36,159 nucleotides of DNA, taken from assembly GCA_945875845.1 (NCBI GenBank), contig CAMCMB010000074.1:1-36159 (forward strand). The letters are read 5' to 3'. The notes under the pieces were generated by a model. The model had not been told where the DNA came from, ran no database searches, and was given only the letters and a program-made list of their open reading frames with translations. A program made the position numbers and the translations under genes. Numbering within the stretch: the first letter of the stretch is position 1; each line of letters starts with the position of its first letter. This document shows, piece after piece, positions 26,165 through 34,578 of this stretch. The stretch is from Pirellula staleyi DSM 6068. GTDB taxonomy: Bacteria; Planctomycetota; Planctomycetia; Pirellulales; Pirellulaceae.

Positions 26165-27127
26165 CTATTCAAATAAGGGTAGTTGTTTCATTTTTGGTTC
26201 TTCGTTCGTTCCGACTATGCCTGCAAAATGGATCGCATTCAATACCGGTAGCTCAGGCAAATCGGGCAGACGCAACTTCACGAACTCATGAAACAACCTC
26301 GCCAAACCTGGAGCGAACTTATCGTCCGGTGCATGTAAAAATATCCATGGTTGGTAACCATCGCAAATCCAAGTTGCAATCTGCTCGGCCCAGGATTCCC
26401 AATAATTCGTTACTTCGGCGGCATTGTTTCGTCCTATCAGTCGAACCATGGGACGTTTGCCGGTGACCGTAATTCGAAACGGGCTCTTGGGTTTTCTGCT
26501 TTGGGACGCTTGCTCTGTTTCGTCTGATGCGGAATTGAAATTCAGTGGGCGAGAGTCGAAAAGAACCCTGTCAATGTTAAGCTGTCTTAGCAGATCATCC
26601 AGCCTAGCTTCGCATTCTCCGTTATCAAACCAATCTTGGTGTCGCACTTCCACAGCCCAGGGCCAATCGCGCGGTAGTTGCTTCAAAAAAAGTTCAAGCT
26701 GTGAGCGATAAGCAAAAGAAAAGGATGGGGCAAGCTGGAGAAACGTCGGCCCAAGTCGTCCGCTATCATAGAGTACAGACAGGCAATCAAGCCATTGCTT
26801 CATCTCGTCGTCGCACTGCGTTAGCTTGAGTTCGTGAGAAATTCTCCGAGGGAACTTGAAGCTGAACTGAAACGTATCGGCAGATGCGTCACGCCATTTT
26901 TCAAATGTCGATTTCGGTGGCACGGCATAAAAGGTGCTGTTTCCTTCGACAGTAGAAAACATGCGACTGTACCAACGCAAATAGTCTTCGGAAGGAGTCC
27001 CGTTCGGATAGATCATTTCGCCCCAATTGCGACATCCCCAAACTGGACAACCTATTCGATAGGACCAGATGTCCCACCTTGGATTGTGCGTTGGAATCAC
27101 AACTTTTTGTGAAGTGGGCTTGCCCAT
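26165..27127 (-). CDS. DUF72 (YecE-like) protein
   Basis: A 320-residue member of the DUF72 family, a TIM-barrel-like fold of unknown function. The N-terminal signature is clear: GCPVWGCRNWGEMIYP, then YSRMFSTVEGNSTFYAVPP and FQFSFKFPRRISHE. It also has LGPTFLQLAPSF, the EVRHQDWFD block and the C-terminal WIFLHAPDDKFAPGLARLFHEF. The catalytic role is not established for the family. The ATG at 27127 fits the family N-terminus, with about 23 extra residues before the GCPVW motif. It is divergent from the exported low-complexity protein, so the 27128-27329 gap holds both promoters. Confidence 0.92.
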   Translation of the reverse strand: MGKPTSQKVVIPTHNPRWDIWSYRIGCPVWGCRNWGEMIYPNGTPSEDYLRWYSRMFSTVEGNSTFYAVPPKSTFEKWRDASADTFQFSFKFPRRISHELKLTQCDDEMKQWLDCLSVLYDSGRLGPTFLQLAPSFSFAYRSQLELFLKQLPRDWPWAVEVRHQDWFDNGECEARLDDLLRQLNIDRVLFDSRPLNFNSASDETEQASQSRKPKSPFRITVTGKRPMVRLIGRNNAAEVTNYWESWAEQIATWICDGYQPWIFLHAPDDKFAPGLARLFHEFVKLRLPDLPELPVLNAIHFAGIVGTNEEPKMKQLPLFE

Positions 27128-27329
27128 TTTGGTCTCGTTGCAATGGTTATGATCGATACGATCGTATTCGAAATGATTTTCTAAAGACCAAATAGGAAAA
27201 ATAGAGTCAAGTTTTGGTTGACCGCAACCGGGGATATGGCATCAGATTAATGCACCTTTGTCATGCGCTCCATCCCCTGCCTATCGGATTGGTGAAGCCA
27301 TCTCGTACACAACTAGGAATTCGTCCGCT

Positions 27330-29111
27330 ATGAAGCCATTCATCCAACGCATGCTGGCGATCAGCGTAAGCGCAAGCATTGCTTCTGCCAACGCTCAAAC
27401 CAGCCAGGCAGGCCCTCGGGCCGAATCCTGCGGCTGGGGCAGTCCCGCTAATGCGTATCCTGCTGGGCCGCCAGTGCCAGTCAACGGGCGAACCGCTCAG
27501 ATGCCAAGCGTCGGGTATGTTCCACCGAGCTATGCTGCCACTGCTGGCAGTCAATTGCCAGCCTACAGCCCTCCCTCCTCCTATGTTGCTCAATTTCCCA
27601 ACTATGCCTATCAGTATCCGGCGCAAGCGACAAGCCAAACACTCGGGTATGGCAACTATGCTGCAGCAACGCCGCCAACCAACAACGCGCCGTCGGTCGC
27701 TCCCGGCTTTCCTCAAACCGTGGCCGGTTATCTGCCCACGGCAGCTTACGATACCCAATGGGCTCGGACACCCGTGACGTACTACCGACCAGTGACCGCA
27801 TTCGATCCGAGATACGGCACGACGGTCACAAGCCTTCAGCCTTGCACATCGTATCAATATCAAGCCCAACGGGTGCCGGTCATCGCCCCGCGACCGTTGC
27901 AAGGCGACTATGGAATGCAAGCCAACAAATGGCCCGCAATCACTAGCCCTGGATACAACCCAACCGGTCTAGCGGTCAACAACGCGTATGCCCCTGTTGC
28001 ACAACCCTTTCAGAATATGCCTATGGTGGGTCAGCCTATGGTGGGTCAGCCTATGCCTGCAACATCGGTGCCCACAACACTACCGGTCTACGCTTCGCAG
28101 CCAAACTACTACGGTTCCGTGGTTCAGAACCCAACCTATGCGACCAGCCTGCCAGCCATGAATTGGTCCAATCAAAGCGTTGGATCGGGTGTCGTCCCGT
28201 CGGCCGCTTGGTCCCCTACAGGGACGACGTGCGTTAATGGCAACTGCGCACCGACCGCGTCGCCAATGCAAGCACCTTATGTTCCTGGCGCAACCTCGGT
28301 GACTCCCATTGGCCCACCAACTTATTCCAGTTCGCCCATCAGCGGCTCAACCCAGCCGGTTTATGGATCTGCCGGCCAGCCCTACACCCCCAACACTCAG
28401 CCACCCGCTGGCGGCCAAGTGCTTCCGCCCAACCAATTCTTTCCTCCAGCCGCAGCCCCTACCGCTCCAGGACTTGCGGATCCAGAGTCGGTTCGCGTTC
28501 CAGGTTTAGGTTCCAGCGCGGAAGCGGCTCCGGCAAGCAATCCGGTGAGCAATCCGGCAAGCAATCCGGTGAGCAATCCGGTGAGCAATTCGGCAAGCGT
28601 TGCAGCAAGCAATCTCCGGGACATGGAAAGACTTCCTAGGGTAGCAATCGATCAAGCAGCAAAGCCAACGAACGGTAACACCAGCAATCAAGTCATGCCC
28701 GACCTCCAAGCAGGCGGACCGCGAGCCGGCACTTTACTGCAACCGGGTGCTGCTCCCGTGTCGGATTCCTCCAATATTCCATCGATCCTGCCACCTCGAT
28801 CCTCTTCCGGTGTGCAGCCCTTGTCCGCACCCGACGATTACGACAGCAAGCCGCGATGGAATCCAACGTTGCTCGATCCTGAAGACCGAAAGACCATGGA
28901 ACAAGTGGCTCAACTGCGGCAAACTCGCGAGGATGCAGCTCGAAAAATCAAACTTGAGGCCGTTGATTCCTCCCCCACCACGGCGATAGCACTGTCGCCA
29001 AGTTCGTCCAATCGCAACGTGATCCAGCTGGTGTCTGGATTCGAAAACAAAAAAACGGAAACGAAAGATGTTGTCGAATCGAGTTTTCGCCCGGTTTCGA
29101 ACCTCAAGTAG
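27330..29111 (+). CDS. Exported low-complexity Pro/Tyr/Gln/Ser-rich protein of unknown function
   Basis: A 593-residue protein. I start at the ATG at 27330, which gives a short Sec signal (MKPFIQRMLAISVSASIASANA). The open frame upstream starts at 27258 without a signal. The first 370 residues are rich in Pro, Tyr, Ala, Gln and Asn, including a Tyr/Pro-rich patch (TYYRPVTAFDPRYG). A tandem MVGQP repeat is at about 230-245. About residues 403-428 are an (A/V)SNP tetrapeptide repeat encoded by a 12-bp unit. A charged C-terminal part (DPEDRKTMEQVAQLRQ) looks helical or coiled. No enzymatic motif is seen. Such proteins are common in Planctomycetes and may belong to the envelope. It is followed by the CphA-like gene after 56 bases. 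Confidence 0.8.
   Translation: MKPFIQRMLAISVSASIASANAQTSQAGPRAESCGWGSPANAYPAGPPVPVNGRTAQMPSVGYVPPSYAATAGSQLPAYSPPSSYVAQFPNYAYQYPAQATSQTLGYGNYAAATPPTNNAPSVAPGFPQTVAGYLPTAAYDTQWARTPVTYYRPVTAFDPRYGTTVTSLQPCTSYQYQAQRVPVIAPRPLQGDYGMQANKWPAITSPGYNPTGLAVNNAYAPVAQPFQNMPMVGQPMVGQPMPATSVPTTLPVYASQPNYYGSVVQNPTYATSLPAMNWSNQSVGSGVVPSAAWSPTGTTCVNGNCAPTASPMQAPYVPGATSVTPIGPPTYSSSPISGSTQPVYGSAGQPYTPNTQPPAGGQVLPPNQFFPPAAAPTAPGLADPESVRVPGLGSSAEAAPASNPVSNPASNPVSNPVSNSASVAASNLRDMERLPRVAIDQAAKPTNGNTSNQVMPDLQAGGPRAGTLLQPGAAPVSDSSNIPSILPPRSSSGVQPLSAPDDYDSKPRWNPTLLDPEDRKTMEQVAQLRQTREDAARKIKLEAVDSSPTTAIALSPSSSNRNVIQLVSGFENKKTETKDVVESSFRPVSNLK
28015..28050 (+). repeat. 15-bp in-frame tandem repeat encoding MVGQP
   Basis: Two exact copies of ATGGTGGGTCAGCCT and a partial third are visible. 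It is an in-frame coding tandem repeat that could vary in copy number. Confidence 0.85.
28536..28612 (+). repeat. 12-bp in-frame tandem repeat encoding (A/V)SNP
   Basis: About five to six imperfect copies of an AGCAATCCGGTG/AGCAATCCGGCA unit produce the repeated S-N-P tetrapeptide. It degenerates toward the right end. Confidence 0.85.
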
Positions 29112-29167
29112 CCTTTTAGTGGCTACACTAACGCGAAACACCCTTTCGTTTCCTCATAGCAGACCAG

Positions 29168-31093
29168 ATGCACACGTATCAGTTCGTTGCCTTTCGCGGT
29201 CCAAACCGTTGGGCCCCGTTTTCAATGCTCGAAGTGCTCTGTCGCGATCGAGTGGACTTGAATGCACCCGAGATCGCCAAGCAACTCTCGACCATGCTAG
29301 CGAAATTCCTTGAGGCCAAGCAGTTCACAGCAAGCCACCCTCAAAGCGTTAGCAACGCAACTCGCATAGTCAGTTCGATGGATCAAATCGAGTCGGACAC
29401 GGAATTGTGGCTGGCTTGCGCTCGATGGTTTTCGGCGTTGGCAGGAGTGCCGACACGTGATCTCGATCGAGCGATCGAAACCAGAGACATCGGGCAATCC
29501 ACGCCGCTGACTGCCTTTGCGATGGAGATGGAGGAACAATCTCTGAGCGAAAAGTGCTTCCATTTTGCACGCGAGCTGATCGACAGCAAGGACACGATTG
29601 CATCGTATCCGCTGGTCACCAAGGTTCGCGAATTATTTGATTTCGCAGATGATGTACGGCTGGGGCCAAGCTCTCGTGCGATTCTGCGAGCTGCCCGTCG
29701 ACGCAATATTCCATACACGCGACTCAACAAAGGCTCGCTGGTACAGCTCGGCGAAGGAAAACTTCAGCGACGTATTTGGACTGCGGAAACCGACGCGACC
29801 AGCGCGATAGCAGAAGCCATTGCGAGCGATAAGGACCTGACCAAGAGGCTATTGAGGCAAGTGGGTGTTCCTGTACCCCATGGGCGTTCGGTAAGCAGCG
29901 CCGAAGACGCATGGGTTGCAGCTCAAGAAATCGGCTTCCCCATCGTTGTTAAGCCATGTAGCGCAAATCATCAACGCGGAATCTCCATCGAACTGAACAC
30001 CAAAGAAGAAATCGTGAAGGCCTATGATTTCGCGGTTTACGCGGGCGAAACCACCGACATTCTCGTCGAGCAATTCGCCAGGGGTGACCACCACCGATTG
30101 CTCGTTGTCGGCAATAGACTCATCGCGGCAGCCAAAGGGCACAGCGAATGTGTTCTGGGTGATGGTATCTCCACCATCGAGGAACTGGTTGCCGAAGTGA
30201 ATCGAGATCCACGTCGCGGCGAAGCGTATACCGATCCGCTAGGCGTCGTGCTATTGAGCGAACCGGCAATCATCGAGCTGAATAAACAGGGGCTTAACCT
30301 ACAGTCCATACCAGACGCTGGACGAGTCGTTGTGGTTCGACGAACCGGCGATTTAACCACCGACTGCACCGAAAGTGTGCATCCAGATACTGCAGCACAG
30401 GCCGTTTTGGCAGCTCGCGTCGTTGGCCTCGATATTGCCGGTTTGGATATTTTAGCGACCGACATCAGCTTCCCGCTCAGCGATCAACGTGGAGCGGTTG
30501 TCGAAGTAAATGCAGGTCCATCGTTATCACCTCACGTCACGCCGCTTTACGGCAAGCCTCAGAAAGTAGGCGATGCCATCATGCAGATGCTGTTCCCGGT
30601 TGAGCAACATGGACACATCAAAATTATCGGAGTCGTCCAAGGCCCTAATTCCGATCCGCTCGTTCAGCAATTTGCCGAACAGTTGCGATTGCGCAACATC
30701 GATTTTGGGACGCTGAGTCACGGCCAAGCTGGATTCAATGGCCGCGTCGTGGACACCGGGTGCGTGAATGATGAAGAACGCGTGATCGCATTGCTGTGCA
30801 ATCCTATTCTCAGCGCGATCGTGGTACACTTGGATGTGTTGCAATCAGCAACACACGGTGTTTGCGCCCCTCGGCTGGACTGGGTCCTCTTCGCGAACGG
30901 TTCGATTGGTGAATTTCCAAGCGACGACGAATGGGCGGGTGTTCGAGCCATTCTAAACGCCGTCCCACCAAACGGTTCTATTTTTGGCGACCGCCTGTCA
31001 AAAGAAGCCATGAACAAAATTCTACAATGGAAGAACCCGCAGAGTATCGCCAAGAACACGTTGGAACGAGCCTTTGAAATAGCCTTTCAATAG
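29168..31093 (+). CDS. Cyanophycin-synthetase-like ATP-grasp ligase with degenerate Mur-ligase domain
   Basis: A 641-residue homologue of cyanophycin synthetase. The N-domain (about 1-210) keeps the family landmarks GPNRWA, LAGVPT, LGPSSRAILRAARRRNIPY and LVQLGEGKLQRRI. The glycine- and glutamate-rich ATP-grasp domain is at about 215-475. It shows SDKDLTKRLLRQVGVPVPHG, K262 in PIVVKP, EQFARGDHHRLLVVG, the RTGDLTTDCTESVHP segment and metal ligands E446/N448 in VEVNAGPSL. The C-terminal part (about 484-641) aligns in outline with the CphA Mur-ligase domain, but the P-loop GTNGKT is replaced by GVVQGPNSDP. CphA1 is about 870 residues and CphA2 is shorter with an inactive second domain, so this is CphA2-like. 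The HxxEH stretch of the CphA1 N-domain is not visible. No cyanophycinase is nearby. Confidence 0.85.
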   Translation: MHTYQFVAFRGPNRWAPFSMLEVLCRDRVDLNAPEIAKQLSTMLAKFLEAKQFTASHPQSVSNATRIVSSMDQIESDTELWLACARWFSALAGVPTRDLDRAIETRDIGQSTPLTAFAMEMEEQSLSEKCFHFARELIDSKDTIASYPLVTKVRELFDFADDVRLGPSSRAILRAARRRNIPYTRLNKGSLVQLGEGKLQRRIWTAETDATSAIAEAIASDKDLTKRLLRQVGVPVPHGRSVSSAEDAWVAAQEIGFPIVVKPCSANHQRGISIELNTKEEIVKAYDFAVYAGETTDILVEQFARGDHHRLLVVGNRLIAAAKGHSECVLGDGISTIEELVAEVNRDPRRGEAYTDPLGVVLLSEPAIIELNKQGLNLQSIPDAGRVVVVRRTGDLTTDCTESVHPDTAAQAVLAARVVGLDIAGLDILATDISFPLSDQRGAVVEVNAGPSLSPHVTPLYGKPQKVGDAIMQMLFPVEQHGHIKIIGVVQGPNSDPLVQQFAEQLRLRNIDFGTLSHGQAGFNGRVVDTGCVNDEERVIALLCNPILSAIVVHLDVLQSATHGVCAPRLDWVLFANGSIGEFPSDDEWAGVRAILNAVPPNGSIFGDRLSKEAMNKILQWKNPQSIAKNTLERAFEIAFQ

Positions 31094-31282
31094 GCGACTG
31101 TGTGAAGGCGAGCGGCAGAGTGAAAGATACCGGATGAAACGGGAGTTGGATGGGACCATTGTCCCGTCCAAACAAAGGGGCAAGACATTGGTCCTAATCA
31201 CCTTTTGGTAGTTTCCAATCTGCGTTCGCCTAATAGACCTGTGTGTCACGCTTGGATTCATGGAAATTAGAACCATTCCAAA

Positions 31283-31288
31283 GAGGAG
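31283..31288 (+). promoter_or_regulatory. Ribosome binding site deciding the TTG start of polX
   Basis: GAGGAG lies 8 bases before the TTG at 31297. It decides for this start over the GTG at 31243, whose extra 18 codons have no family counterpart. Confidence 0.75.
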
Positions 31289-31296
31289 ATCAAATC

Positions 31297-33036
31297 TTGA
31301 TTAGCAACGTCGACATTGCCAATGTTTTTGAGGAAATGGCCGATTTACTGGAGCTCTCCGGCGAAAATACTTTTCGTATCCGAGCCTATCGAAATGGAGC
31401 AAAAGCCATTCGTGACCATTCCGAATCCATTGCTGGTTTAATCGATTCGGGAACAGATCTTACGACCATCGAGGGAATCGGCGCGACCCTTGCCGAGAAG
31501 TCTGAGGTATTGGTCAAAACCGGCAAATTGCCTCAACTGGACACCCTGAGATTGGAAGTGCCACCCACGCTCCGAGACATCATGCAAGTCCCCGGCGTTG
31601 GCGCCAAGAAGGCCATGAAAATGTTCCAAGAGCTTGGGGTGTCCGACTTGGTCAGCCTTCGAGCGGCTTGCGAATCAGGACTCGTCGCTTCCTTAAAAGG
31701 GTTCGGCCAAAAAACCCAGCAATCGATATTGCAGAATATGCAAATCGCCGAAAAGGCAGCGCAGCGATTGATGATCGATCAAGCGGACTATCTCGTAGAG
31801 CGATTGCGCAAGCATATGCAGGAATGCACTTCGGTGCAGCAACTTGATTTTGCAGGTAGCTACCGACGCGGTAAAGAGACGATCGGCGACCTGGACTTGC
31901 TCGTCATTAGTCGCGATGTGAATTCTGTGATGGACCATTTTGCAGCATTTCCGCTCATTCAAGAAATCATTCAACGTGGCGATACCAAAATGAGTGTCCG
32001 AGTCACGGATTCGTTTCAGGTCGATTTGCGAGTTGTCGCCGAAGAGTCCTGGGGAGCCGCTCTCCAATACTTCACCGGTAGCAAAGAGCACAACGTTCGT
32101 ATTCGTGGAATGGCCAAAGCCAAAGGGATGAAGATTAACGAGTACGGAGTATTCGATGCATCGGACGAGACGAAAGTGCTCGCCGGCAGCAACGAACGCG
32201 ACATCTATGCTTTGGTTGGGATGCCATGGGTGCCGCCTGAAATGCGCGAGGATCGCGGCGAATTCGATCCAGCCGTCCAGATAAGATTCGATAGCCTCAT
32301 CCAGCTATCGGATATCAAAGGCGATTTGCACATGCATACTACCGCGACGGATGGAGAAAACTCCATCGAAGAGATGGCCGCTGCCGCTCGTGCGAGGGGC
32401 CTTGAATACATCGCGATCACGGACCATTCCAAACGCGTGAGCATGGCAAGGGGGCTTGATGAAAAACGCTTGTTAGCCCAATGGGCGGAAATCGACGCTA
32501 TCAATCATCGATCCGACGGTTTGTTCGTCATCCTTAAAGGGATTGAGTGCGATATTCTCGAAGATGGTCGTATGGACCTCTCGGAGGAATGCTTGGCGCA
32601 AGCGGACTGGGTAACGGCAAGTATCCATTACGGTCAAAAGCAACCTCGCGAACAGATCACACAACGCATCCTAGGCGCAATCGAAAATCGACATGTGGAC
32701 GCCATCTCGCATCCAACCGGCAGGCTCATTTCACGGCGTGATGCCTACGATGTCGATTTAGCCGCAGTCATCACGTCCGCCAAGGTGCATGGCAAGTTCT
32801 TGGAATTGAACGCCAACCCGTCCAGGTTGGATCTCAATGACGTTAACACGATTTCTGCGATTGCAGCCGGCGTCATGATCGCGATCAACACCGATGCGCA
32901 CAGCATCGCGAACTTGGATCTGATGAAATATGGAATCACACAAGCCCGGCGGGCAGGTGTTGTGCCGAACCAAGTGCTGAACACGTTGACGCTGTCGGAA
33001 TTGAAAAAGCGGTTAGCAATCAGCAATAATCAATAA
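31297..33036 (+). CDS. polX: Family X DNA polymerase with PHP domain (PolX), TTG start
   Basis: A 579-residue repair polymerase of the bacterial PolX type, filling short gaps in base excision repair and carrying a 3'-5' exonuclease/AP-site activity on the PHP domain. The 8-kDa and helix-hairpin-helix regions (about 1-130) include the GIGATLAEK and VPGVGAKKAM hairpins. The palm has GSYRRGKE at about 187, then catalytic D198 and D200 in IGDLDLLV and D243 in FQVDLRVV. The PHP domain has H345-M-H347 and ITDHSK, the full set of metal ligands being plausible. Length matches the 570-580 residues typical of the family. The C-terminal codons AISNNQ overlap an AATAATC repeat tract that continues into the intergenic region. 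Confidence 0.95.
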   Translation: MISNVDIANVFEEMADLLELSGENTFRIRAYRNGAKAIRDHSESIAGLIDSGTDLTTIEGIGATLAEKSEVLVKTGKLPQLDTLRLEVPPTLRDIMQVPGVGAKKAMKMFQELGVSDLVSLRAACESGLVASLKGFGQKTQQSILQNMQIAEKAAQRLMIDQADYLVERLRKHMQECTSVQQLDFAGSYRRGKETIGDLDLLVISRDVNSVMDHFAAFPLIQEIIQRGDTKMSVRVTDSFQVDLRVVAEESWGAALQYFTGSKEHNVRIRGMAKAKGMKINEYGVFDASDETKVLAGSNERDIYALVGMPWVPPEMREDRGEFDPAVQIRFDSLIQLSDIKGDLHMHTTATDGENSIEEMAAAARARGLEYIAITDHSKRVSMARGLDEKRLLAQWAEIDAINHRSDGLFVILKGIECDILEDGRMDLSEECLAQADWVTASIHYGQKQPREQITQRILGAIENRHVDAISHPTGRLISRRDAYDVDLAAVITSAKVHGKFLELNANPSRLDLNDVNTISAIAAGVMIAINTDAHSIANLDLMKYGITQARRAGVVPNQVLNTLTLSELKKRLAISNNQ

Positions 33037-33108
33037 TCAATCTGCGATTTGAGTTTTGAGTTTTGAGTTTTGAGTTTCGAAATTTGAGTTTTGAAACCTG
33101 AGATTTGC
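33017..33108. repeat. Heptanucleotide tandem repeats (AATAATC then TTTGAGT units)
   Basis: The tract starts inside the last codons of polX with CAATAATCAATAATCAATC and changes at about 33048 to four near-exact TTTGAGT units. It then degenerates as TTCGAAATTTGAGTTTTGAAACC. The total length is about 90 bases. Confidence 0.85.
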
Positions 33109-33155
33109 AATGGCTAGTCACAAACGGCTAAAACTTCCCAGTTAGGCCCTTCACT

Positions 33156-33180
33156 GGGAGAGCGAGGCTCCTGCCGAGCT
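33156..33180. repeat. Family E repeat, half copy
   Basis: GGGAGAGCGAGGCTCCTGCC, continuing GAGCT, matches one arm of the family E inverted repeat at 11223-11283 and 35171-35231. The other arm is missing. Confidence 0.75.
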
Positions 33181-33218
33181 ATGTACGCGTGTTTGTTCGA
33201 ACCTTCGAACCTTCGCGA

Positions 33219-34094
33219 TCAAGCAACCGCATGTTTTCTCACGATCCATACCGAACATTTCGCATGCCGAAGCACATAGCGAGATGTGCTGCCAACTAGG
33301 AACCTACTTAGCATGCCATCGCCCGTATTGCCCATAACGATTACGTCGCTCCCTTTCTTCTTGGCAAACTCCACCAGCGCATCCCCCACGTGCGTCGAAT
33401 CGATGATGTGCGTCTTTACATTGGGAGAAAGCTTGGAAAGTTCTTCGGCCGCATCGCCAATCGCTTGCTCCTTCGTATCCTTGATCTCCTCAAGATCAAA
33501 CTCGTAGGGAATCTCAGAGTACACAAAAGGAATGGTCACGACGCCTACGACTTCCATGTTGGTTTTTGCCCCCCAACCGAATCGACCAAGCTGCTTGATT
33601 GCTTCCGCCGATGGTTCTGATTCATCATAAGCGATACACAAATCGATCGGTCGTCTTCGCGTTTCTAATCCCGTTGGTCTCACGACGAGCACGGAGCAGT
33701 GTGCATGCGTTGCCACGAAATCACTGATACTACCGAGCATGCGTTCGAACAAAGAGTGCCCGACGGCTCCAATCACAATTAGATCGCTTTCGCGAGTCTT
33801 TGCTTCGTGCACAATCGTTGTGCCGATGTGCCCCTCAGCAATGACCAACTCCAACGAAGCGTTTGCCCCTTCGAAAAGCTCGCTCACATGCTGAAAAATC
33901 GACTTAGCTCGCAACTCGTCCGCGACTTCAATCCGTCTAATGAGCTCTGCATCGTTCATCGAACCGCGCAGATTCGGTGCATTGCTAACGTATAAAACGA
34001 CCAATTCCAGCTTGTCAGAATGCGGCAAATGAGCCAGCAACCAAGCGGCATCCTCCGAATGTGCAGATCCGTCCGTCGCGAGAATAATTTTCAT
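33219..34094 (-). CDS. Tandem-domain universal stress protein (UspA family)
   Basis: A 291-residue protein of two fused UspA domains (about 1-144 and 146-291). Each carries the G-x2-G-x9-G-(S/T) ATP-binding motif: GAVGHSLFERMLGS in the first and GNTGDGMLSRFLVGST in the second. Each starts with a beta-strand and an Asp-containing loop (ILATDGSAHSE and DLCIAYDESEPSAE). The ATG at 34094 has an AGGAG at 34102-34106 with a 7-base spacer. An upstream adjacent TTG would add one residue. The Shine-Dalgarno overlaps the stop codon of a small upstream ORF, suggesting translational coupling. Tandem UspA proteins bind ATP and act in stress and hypoxia responses; the specific signal is unknown. Confidence 0.9.
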   Translation of the reverse strand: MKIILATDGSAHSEDAAWLLAHLPHSDKLELVVLYVSNAPNLRGSMNDAELIRRIEVADELRAKSIFQHVSELFEGANASLELVIAEGHIGTTIVHEAKTRESDLIVIGAVGHSLFERMLGSISDFVATHAHCSVLVVRPTGLETRRRPIDLCIAYDESEPSAEAIKQLGRFGWGAKTNMEVVGVVTIPFVYSEIPYEFDLEEIKDTKEQAIGDAAEELSKLSPNVKTHIIDSTHVGDALVEFAKKKGSDVIVMGNTGDGMLSRFLVGSTSRYVLRHAKCSVWIVRKHAVA

Positions 34095-34104
34095 CAATGA
34101 GCTC

Positions 34105-34251
34105 CTAAGCTTCTAATCCAACGAGTCGTCGAACAAATATCAATACAATTGCAATCGCAAGAAGACAAATTCCGGTCCAGCCTATCACGTGCCACCTGCG
34201 ACCGAGTTTCAACCAATCCAGCATGTTTGCCCACCATTCCTTCGCGACCAT
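34105..34251 (-). CDS. Short membrane peptide coupled to uspA
   Basis: A 48-residue open frame in the same orientation as the downstream uspA. Its sequence has a basic amphipathic N-terminal half (MVAKEWWANMLDWLKLGRRW) and one clear transmembrane helix (about 21-40, VIGWTGICLLAIAIVLIFV). A positively charged tail follows. Its TAG stop (34105-34107) overlaps the AGGAG of uspA, and only 10 bases separate the stop and the uspA ATG. A stop lies in frame just before the ATG. There is no strong ribosome binding site; M10 (34224) is an alternative start. Not assigned to a family. Confidence 0.55.
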   Translation of the reverse strand: MVAKEWWANMLDWLKLGRRWHVIGWTGICLLAIAIVLIFVRRLVGLEA

Positions 34252-34578
34252 CGTTCAAGAGTCTGCCAGAGTCCATGCCTGCCACCGATTGTGATCTGAC
34301 AAGCAAAGCTAGTACCAAACAGCCGAATAATCAAACATTGATCAACGGGAACCACATTCTGCCCGGCAATTACAAAATCGGTGAGTCAGAATGGCACACA
34401 GGAGCGTAACCTACCGGCACACCCAAAGTGAGCATTGTGTCCAAACGAAACCATCTCCGCTTGATCTACGATTAAGTTGAAGAACGTCACGTTGGCAACC
34501 CGATCTGAATTGAGCATTGCAACGGCAGGGATCAAGCAGAAAGCCTAAAGAGCCCATACAAATATAAAGGGAAGATCA
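34252..34578. other. Divergent intergenic region between the uspA unit and the cytochrome gene
   Basis: No gene is supported in these 327 bases. A plus-strand frame at 34149-34409 is antisense to the membrane peptide and lacks family features. TTGATCAA at about 34337 looks like a compressed FNR half-site pair, but it lacks the 4-base spacer. Both promoters must lie here. Confidence 0.45.

Noticed and set aside
27261-27920. A 219-codon minus-strand frame
   Set aside because: It is an artefact of the stop-poor, GC-rich low-complexity gene on the plus strand.
34330-34350. TTGATCAA as an FNR/CRP-type operator upstream of the cytochrome gene
   Set aside because: FNR sites need four bases between the half-sites. 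Here the halves are fused, so it is just a short palindrome.
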